A program made the position numbers and the translations under genes. DNA of 64,000 nt from Procambarus clarkii (taxonomy: Eukaryota > Arthropoda > Malacostraca > Decapoda > Cambaridae). The notes under the pieces were generated by a model. That model did no database searches. It saw nothing but the letters and a program-made list of their open reading frames with translations, and had not been told where the DNA came from. Location of the stretch: contig NC_091209.1 in assembly GCF_040958095.1 (NCBI RefSeq), positions 8,894,330 through 8,958,329 on the forward strand. Direction: 5' to 3'. Shown here piece after piece: positions 56,461 through 64,000 of the stretch; the stretch's first letter is position 1; the number at the start of each line of letters is the position of its first letter.

Positions 56461-58261
56461 GTAACTATATAAAAAGTATGGAGAGTATTAAGGAGGACGC
56501 AGATATTTTTAACTTTCATGATAATGCTAAACTTTAGTTTTACTTCTCAATTATGGTGATTTGCTTACGAGAACTCTGAGAATAATGTGAAATGATATAC
56601 ACATCACGGTTTATGCTTACGTAGATATATTTAGAGAACAAGAGTGTGAGGGAGACTATAATGTAATTGATACTTATTTTGCATACGAGTCTCTAGGAGT
56701 TCTGAATTGTTATTAAAATATAAATGTCATTTATGACATTCAAGAAAGAGCATATAACATTTAAAAACTTTGAGGGAAATGATCAAAGGCAGATTAGCTA
56801 AAGATTTTAGTCAAGAAACAGGTATAAAGTAGTTGAGTGAGAGAGGAGGCAGCGTGACCAGCTCTCCCTCGTGTTCAAGGATTACTGAGCGGTGGGAGTG
56901 ATTTACTCACTTAAATATGGACTCAAGGAGAATGTTGTTTGTATAATTAGTCTTATCCACGTAGGTGATTGTTTTGTCACTAGCTGCTACAACTTTAAAA
57001 GGTTATGTTCCAGTGAAAATCTGTTTGCCTGAGTCAGTTATGTACATGTGGCAAGTTAAAGGGGGAGATGCAGCCTAAATGTTGACACTTGAGTGGCTTG
57101 AGCTAGGGTAGCTGGCCAGCATGGGTGTTGCTCTCACACTCTCCTAGTCTCTCCATAAGTATTTGATCCGTTCATGTCCCCCTTGACTGTACAGATTAAG
57201 TAGTGTCCTCAATAGGTTAACCCTCGTTCTTGATGAGGGAAGCGGTTTACCTACGTGTAGAGCCCCTTAAAGTGTAAACCCATCGAGTGGTTTTCATCGA
57301 TTTCCCTGGGTGAAGAATGACAGGTGTAAAGTTGTGATGTATTACATGTACCTTGCGACCCTTCTCTCAACTCAACAGGACATTTCTGGCAACTAGGTTG
57401 GTGGGCCAAGTTGTTTTGTAATAGTGTAGAAATATATTTCCAAGTTCTTTGTGTACAATATATTGTTTTAGAGTGTGGTCGTAATATCCTGATCACTTTC
57501 GATCATTCCATTATGAGAGATTAATTCGTGGCGTTGGTGAAGCTGGTCGATGCTGCACGCGGCCGCTCTATATCACACTAGGCTCGTCTAAGCTTTATTA
57601 ATATGCCTGTGACTTATTTTGTACTTGTTCTATTATATTAAAGTTGTATTGCTTGTATACTGTTTTATCTGTTGCATCAAATACTGTAAATTAGTCTAGT
57701 TCCCCGCGTGGGGGTATAATTACAGTTATGGATCATTTACGGCTTATTCATTAAAATTTAGTTCAGTTAATTCAATTATAATGCCACTTATTGTAAGGCG
57801 TATAATTTACTTATCTGGTTAGAGTTATATTACTAATTTTTACTTTTAGTTGTATAGAATAAATATTTACCCAGCATGAGTATCATTCGCCCTCCCACAA
57901 GTTTTTTTTTTACAAGTTTTCTGGTGTGTGTGTGTGTGTGTGTGTGGGGGGGGGGCGCCCCATGCTTGACAAGGAAGAATTTGTAACTTTAAACTCCGTA
58001 TGTTTCTTAATACTTTGGTTGAACTTTTATCAAGACACTGAAGATATATCAACCTCTCACGTCCAGACTACATCACTTATAATTTTGTTGCTTTTTCCGA
58101 GCTTACCATAATTTTCTCTATAAATTTCATAAACACGCACAAAACAAGCAAAAACACAACAAAAGGGTTAAAGTTTTGCTTATTATTATTAATTAATTAC
58201 AAAAAATTGCTCGGGTTTTGTAGCCAGTTTGGGTGTCATTGGGTAGGCTAAGGCTGGCACA
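56457..58261. other. No gene recognised
   Basis: AT-rich. (GT)n plus G-run at 57921-57954. Open frames (57251-57496 minus, 57867-58052 minus) show no domain. Confidence 0.5.
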
Positions 58262-58325
58262 GTGTACTGTAAAGTTGATTTTGAAATTGATATTGAAATG
58301 TTTATTGAGGTAATATATATACAAA
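58262..58325 (-). repeat. LINE 3' tail fragment
   Basis: GATTTTGAAATTGATATTGA and AATGTTTATTGAGGTAATAT are the reverse of the tail at 37531-37655. Confidence 0.5.
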
Positions 58326-58659
58326 AAGTTGATTTGTTTTGTTTACCGGACTGATCCCTCCCGGTGGTGCCAAACTTCTTCATTCTTTGCTGAATCTGTT
58401 TGCCAAATTTGAGTAAGGGGGAGGGAAATTAATTCCATCTTTTATATATTTTATGTCCATAATTCGGTAGTTGTATAATGATTATAATCTATGTTGTCTT
58501 GTAGGCGAGAAGTGTTAGTTTCTGCAAATGCTGGTATTGACACATCACCGTAATGGCTGCCAGCTGGGGAGGAAGGATCTAGTTTCCCGGTTTTATCAAC
58601 AAGATCTGTTAAAAATATATTAAGTTAAAAGAGGCTGTTGAGTGGATTGTATTGCATAT

Positions 58660-58760
58660 GAGGTACATCTTTCGATTTTTTTTATCAATTTAAGGTATAT
58701 CTTTCGATTTTTTTTTATCAATGTAAGGTACATCTTTCGATTTTTTTTATCAATTTGTAT
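58660..58760. repeat. Three ~40-bp tandem units
   Basis: GGTACATCTTTCGATTTTTT and TTATCAATTTAA repeat three times with small changes (GGTATATC, ATGTAAGG). No function seen. Confidence 0.85.
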
Positions 58761-58861
58761 AAAATTTATTTGGCTTGTTAATTTATTACCTCCAACCTGC
58801 TCCCCCCCACCTCCCCCTTCTTCCAAATTAGCCCCCTCCCCAACTCCTCCAAGCTGCCCCC

Positions 58862-59736
58862 TGTTACCTATCGTACGTTACGGCTCGTGATCCTACAGCA
58901 GCCAAACTTTAATAAGTCTAGGGATACGACACAACTGCTGTTCTCAATAGCGAATCACCAGTATAACCCCTTACTAGGTAATGAGCACAACAATAGAATC
59001 TTCATAGGACTGAAGAATAAAGACTAAGCATATGTATATAATTTATATTAAATAAATCTCAAAGGCAAACAGATGATTATATGGTCACAATATATCACAT
59101 TAAAAATATCACTGTAACTTCCAGACATTAAATCAATACTAAGAATAATTATATGGCTAGAATAAAAGAATGACTTAACTCCAACAAGTGTTATCTCCCC
59201 GGTTTCTGCTCAGCTACTGAACTCCAATATGAGAGTCAAAAAACACATTGCCTTGCCCCGCGAATAAATTGCCAAAGTTACAATATTTATTATTTCAACA
59301 ATGGAGCACTACATTGTGACAAGAGTAGTCTTAAACTAACTTAATGAATAATTAGTACACATTGATATAGACAACAAAAGTACGTGTTTCTTTACATAGT
59401 AATTAAAATATGCATACAGAATAGCATAATGGCATGCACACCCCAGCAACGGACGATCCCACGACAATTTGCCAGATACAGTTCACTCAATTATTATTTC
59501 ACTCTGTTACCCACTGATGATCACATATAAATCATTAGTTCCCGTGGGAAAACTGATCACACAAAGAAATAAACAATCATTCCCACGATACGCTGGGCCT
59601 AACGCCAACACTGTAACATGAATGTGCATTTGCATAGAACATATAAGTATAACAATATACATGCTTGTAATTTACATACAATTATAAATGTACATATTAA
59701 TATATTCACTTACGTATCTTATAAGGGTACGTAACA
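58862..59736 (-). mobile_element. 3' LTR of Gypsy/Ty3 fossil
   Basis: About 875 bp beginning TGTTAC and ending GTAACA, preceded (on the minus strand) by a purine-rich stretch CTTGGAGGTGGAAG that fits a polypurine tract. Only this LTR is in the window, so LTR-LTR divergence and age cannot be judged. Confidence 0.8.
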
Positions 59737-62700
59737 CTTCCACCTCCAAGAAAAAAAATGCAATGGATTGAAGATCAATGGCATTTTTTCAGAAGTAAAA
59801 ATGTTAGGTAAAAAGAAACATTTCATTTATGGTACATCAAAACTTCTTGACAAAGCATCAGCAATAACATTTTGTCTGCCTGGAATATGTTTGATTTCTA
59901 CATTAAATTCCTGCAAAAACAATGACCATCGCAGAATTCGTTGGTTCTTGACTTTCATCATATTTATAAAGATAAGGGGGTTGTGGTCTGTAAATACTAA
60001 CACTTTATTTCCTGATAAGTAAATCTCAAACTTCTTGATTGACAATATAAGACCCAACGCCTCCTTTTCTACCACGGAATAATTTCTCTGAGCTGCATTA
60101 AATTTTCTGGAATAGTAATACACAGGATGCTCAATCTGGTCTAAACCAACTTGAATAAGCACAGCACCTATCCCAACATCTGACGCATCAATGTGTAATA
60201 TAAATGGTTTATCAAATTGGGAACTAGCAAGAATAGGTGAGGTGGACAATATGCCCTTTAGGTTCTGAAAAGCATTCTGACAATCTTGTGTCCACTGAAA
60301 CTTTACTTGCTTGCGTAACAAGTTTGTCAAAGGAGCAGCTACTGTTGAAAAATTTCTACAATAACGCCTATAGTATGCACACATACCAATAAACCGTTGG
60401 ACTCCTTTCTTATTGGTCAACACTGGGTAGTCCACAATGGCTTGAATCTTATCTTGTAAGGGGATAATCTTACCTTGGCCTACCTCGTGGCCAAGATAAG
60501 TTATCGTACCTTTTGCCCAACTACACTTATTCATATTTATGGTTAACTTTGCGTTTTCCAACACTGTAAACAAGTTCTTAAGGCCTAAGAGATGATCTGC
60601 CCAATTCTTACTGTACAAAACAATGTCATCAAGGTAGGCCCTACAATCTGGCACATCCTTGAGTAAGAAATTCATAAGTCTTTGAAAAGTAGCAGGTGCA
60701 TTTCTCAAACCGAATGGCATGACATTAAATTCATACGCACCATCAGGTGTAACAAAAGCAGTAACCTCTCTAGCATACTCTGTTAATGGAATTTGATAAT
60801 ACCCTTTTGACAAATCAAGCTTACTTACATATTCGGCATGACCTATGGACTCTATACATTCTTCCAACAAGGGTAAAGGAAAAACGTCCACTGTAGTGTT
60901 CTTGTTCAGTTTCCTGTAATCCACGCACAATCTCCAGGTTCCATCTGGTTTTGGCACTAACAAACACGGAGAGCTCCAAGTACTTTGACTTGGCCGAATG
61001 AAATCATGCTGGAGCAGATATTCCACTTCTGCTTGCATAATTTTCCTCTTTTCGGGATTCACTCGGTACGGATGTTGTCGAATGGGGGTGCTGTCCAGGA
61101 GCTGAATGTCGTGTGTGATGAGGTGGGTCTGGGTAGGAACCTCCCCAAACAGAGATGTATGGTTGTCCAGCAGAACCTGGAACTCATCACGTTGTTCCTC
61201 CTGTAAATGACATAGCATCTCCCTGCCATTGGAACTGGAACTGAGAAGTGGGATATTAACATCATGTCCCTCACTACAATTATCCTCAGGTGGTAACTCT
61301 TCCCGACTAAAACAAGCTACTACACCAGGTCCAACATAAGCTTTTAATCTGTTAATGTGCACAGTCATTTGGGGTTCTGAAAGATTAGGGTTAATTAGTT
61401 TATAAGTTAGGTCTCCCACCTTGTCTACCACTTGGTAGGGTCCTGCGAACTTATGGGACATGGAAGTCCCCATACGAGGTTTCAACACCAACACCAAATC
61501 TCCGACATCAAACGACCTTAGCTTAGCCTTGAACTTCTTGTCATATCGTACTTTCATGGCTTGTTGAGTCCTTCCCAGATGTTCTTTCGCCAACTCACGA
61601 GCCCGACACAACTTAGCCTTGACCTCGCTCAAGTACAATCCGCTCTGATGAACAGAGACATCTCCCAACAACTTTTCTTGTAGCATTTTAAGAGGACCTC
61701 TTACTTGGTGACCAAACACTAGTTCAAAGGGTGAACAGCCCAATGACTCTTGTAGCCCTTCTCTAGCAGCAAACAACACAAAGGGGAGATTCTCATCCCA
61801 ATTACGTGGATGAGTTTCTCCTGTTGTCTTCAGCATTTGTTTCAAAGTCTGGTGGAAACGTTCAAGTCCACCTTGGCTTTGTGGATGATATGGACTGGAC
61901 AATTTGTGCCGAATCCCTCGGGATTCGCAAAAAGTTCTGAAAACTTTAGAAACAAAATTTCCCCCATTATCACTCTGAATAACTCTAGGCATTCCAAACA
62001 ACGAAAAGAATCTTTCAAGACACTTGATGAGATTATGAGCCTTGGTATTCCGTAGAGCATAAGCTTCAGGAAATCTAGTAGTCATACACATGAGAGTGAA
62101 CAAAAACATGTTACCCGATTTAGTCTTAGGTAAAGGACCCACACAATCAATTACAACATGAGTAAATGGTTCATCAGGAACTACAATAGGTTGCAATGGT
62201 GCTCTAGGTACAGATTGATTTGGTTTACCAACAATTTGACAGGGTATACAGTTATGACAATATCTGACCACGTCTTTCTTTAACTTTGGCCAGAAAAAAT
62301 ATTTACTTATCTTATGGTACATATTCGTGATACCTTGATGACCTCCCATGGGGTCATCATGTGCAGCCTGCAGGACCTGCCTACGATAATCATTGGGGAC
62401 AACGAGTTGGGTTCTAATCTCACAATCCTCTGAAGAGGGAGTTCCCTTGGGTCTCCACCTTCTCATCAGAAGTCGATCCTTGAAGAAGAAACCCGTCCCT
62501 TCCTCCAATGCATCAATATTATCAGGAGCCTCAGAAATACACTTACTTAAACTAGGATCAGTAGTCTGTACAACACTTAAGGGCAATGACTCAGACTCAG
62601 CAGCGAGCGGGCAAGAACCTAGTAGCTTGATCTCTTTTCCCGATTGATCGGAATAAAATGGAGTCATAGCTACTTCGGCCTCACTCTCGACAACTGGCGC

Positions 62701-64000
62701 ACTGGAGACAAGCGGGCAAGGTACAGATAGTTCAGCCTCCTCACCTTCACTTTCCTTGTGATTTAGGTTCGGCGGGGCTTCTACTACGGCCTCACTCTCA
62801 TCATCCAGTCGAGTCATAAAAGAATCCTCAAGATCCACCTCCCACTCCTTTACTGAAGGGGTCCTGGTCTTGGGATCAGCAACCTTAGTGAAGACAGGAT
62901 TACTCTCACCTGTTTTTCCCATTGATCTAGTAACAACACAAGCAGGGTAAATAATATCATCATCTGCTTCCGGTTGAGCTAATACATTATGGGGTTTAGT
63001 TAACATGATGGGACACTTTGGCCCTACAACCATTTGGTTGCCAAAATCATTACCTAGAATAATGTCTACCCCAGGAATGGGCAGTTGTTTACTTACACCA
63101 ACATTACACCATCCTGAAGTATATTTAGAATCAAGGTTAACTTGCAATAAGGACACTGGTTGCACACTTCCGGCAATACCCTGGAGAAGCACAACTTCAC
63201 CCAGATCTCGGGTGTCAACATCATCAAGTACCTTCTGGGTAATAAGAGACTGTGAAGCTCCAGTATCACGGAGTAATTGAACAGTCTTATGTCTACCATT
63301 AGTACATAATAAGGTACCTGTGGACATATAGGGTTTGAATTCAGCCATCCAATTGGGACTGACTGTAATACATGAAGAATTAATAGGTTGCACTCCTTTA
63401 CTCATAATAAGACCAGTTGGTCGGAGTTCAGGATGCAAACTAAAACATGAAGAAATCACATGCCCCCTTCTCTTACAATGGGTACAATGTTTGACAGTGG
63501 ACACACTGGTATAACCAACTGCCGGTTTAGAATTAGCATTACTAGGCTTAGATGATCCTGGCAATGGAGTAACCATCTTAGGGTTAGTAAGAGAAGAGTT
63601 CACGGGAGTAACTGTCGCACCAGGAGGAGACTTATACTGATAAGGAGTACGGTGAGCATTGAAATTTACTCTACGACTAGACTTAGGTGAAGTGGCCATA
63701 AACGGGGCCTTAGTCAGCAACTCATGCTCATCCGCGAGCTTTGACAGCTCATCAATATCGGTTACATTCTTTTGTTCTGCCATAAAAGTAGACAACTGGT
63801 CTGGAAGACAGGACAATACTTCTTCCATTATGAGAAGATTCTTTAGAGCATCAAAATCAGTGACTGCAAGTGACTTTAACCATCTGTTGCAAAAATTCGT
63901 CTTCTGACGAGTAAAATCGGCTATTGTCTGATCCTTGATTCTCCTTAGGTTCCTGAACTTTTGCCTGTGTGCCTCTGGATTTAGTTGGTAGGCATTGAGG
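59737..64000 (-). mobile_element. Gypsy/Ty3 fossil, Gmr1-like: gag, protease, integrase, RT, RNase H
   Basis: One continuous open frame is visible from the window edge to 59827. Parts in order on the minus strand: a SCAN-like capsid end (64000 to about 63710), a zinc knuckle (near 63480), protease (near 63260), integrase with zinc-binding N-terminus and core (about 62420-61670) and its GPY/F-type end (about 61500-61320), then reverse transcriptase (about 61100-60470) and RNase H (about 60215-59840). Integrase before RT is the reverse of the usual Gypsy order and is the hallmark of Gmr1-like elements. The visible part looks whole, and the 5' end lies beyond the window. Probably a fairly young copy. 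Confidence 0.9.

Noticed and set aside
57060-57720. Another LTR or primer-site region (TTTCTGGCAACTAGGTTGG)
   Set aside because: No matching end, no paired repeat and no coding part nearby; the resemblance is too weak.

Overview
This window is eukaryotic, intron-rich, AT-rich and full of repeats. I infer a decapod crustacean, most likely a crayfish or close relative. The grounds are an animal QSOX gene, an invertebrate C-type lectin, and SINE and LINE tails of a kind I associate with decapod genomes. The species cannot be named from the sequence alone.

Only two host genes are supported. (1) A complete quiescin sulfhydryl oxidase gene (QSOX) lies on the minus strand, from its start near 32.7 kb to its stop at 14167. 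It has six coding exons with GT/AG borders and matching phases, about 671 aa. It carries the thioredoxin CGHC, the Erv/ALR CKYC, the C-terminal CPAC and a C-terminal membrane anchor. (2) A small secreted C-type lectin gene lies on the plus strand (41.15-42.87 kb). It has five exons, with TATA and CCAAT boxes upstream and AATAAA downstream, about 248 aa. It has QPD and WHD sugar/calcium motifs and a Pro/Gln-rich linker.

Layout: 1-14 kb holds decayed LINE pieces, a deleted Tigger transposon, MITE-like and SINE-like repeats, and long stretches with nothing recognisable. 14-33 kb is QSOX. Its introns hold two CR1-like LINEs, a Tigger derivative, a foldback MITE, SINEs, a 32-bp minisatellite and a young 5'-truncated RNase H LINE. 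Intron 1 also has an array in which the end of exon 1 and its splice donor have been copied repeatedly. 33-41 kb holds a Penelope-like element (PLE) between (TA)n tracts, a SINE sharing its tail with a local LINE, and LINE scraps. The lectin follows, then a CR1/L2-like LINE on the minus strand (44.0-46.8 kb) and an RNase H LINE fragment. 49-56.4 kb is a set of inverted PLE copies carrying hammerhead-like motifs. These run into a 3.4 kb array of nearly identical 253-bp units, each with a tRNA-like promoter, arranged as a head-to-head palindrome. 58.86-64.0 kb is the 3' LTR and internal region of a Gypsy/Ty3 fossil with integrase before reverse transcriptase and a SCAN-like gag, the Gmr1-like arrangement. 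It runs off the window edge.

The most unusual items are the Gmr1-like fossil, the duplicated exon-1 ends inside QSOX intron 1, the palindromic SINE-like satellite and the repeated hammerhead-like motif in the PLE ends. All calls rest on reading the sequence; no database or folding program was run.
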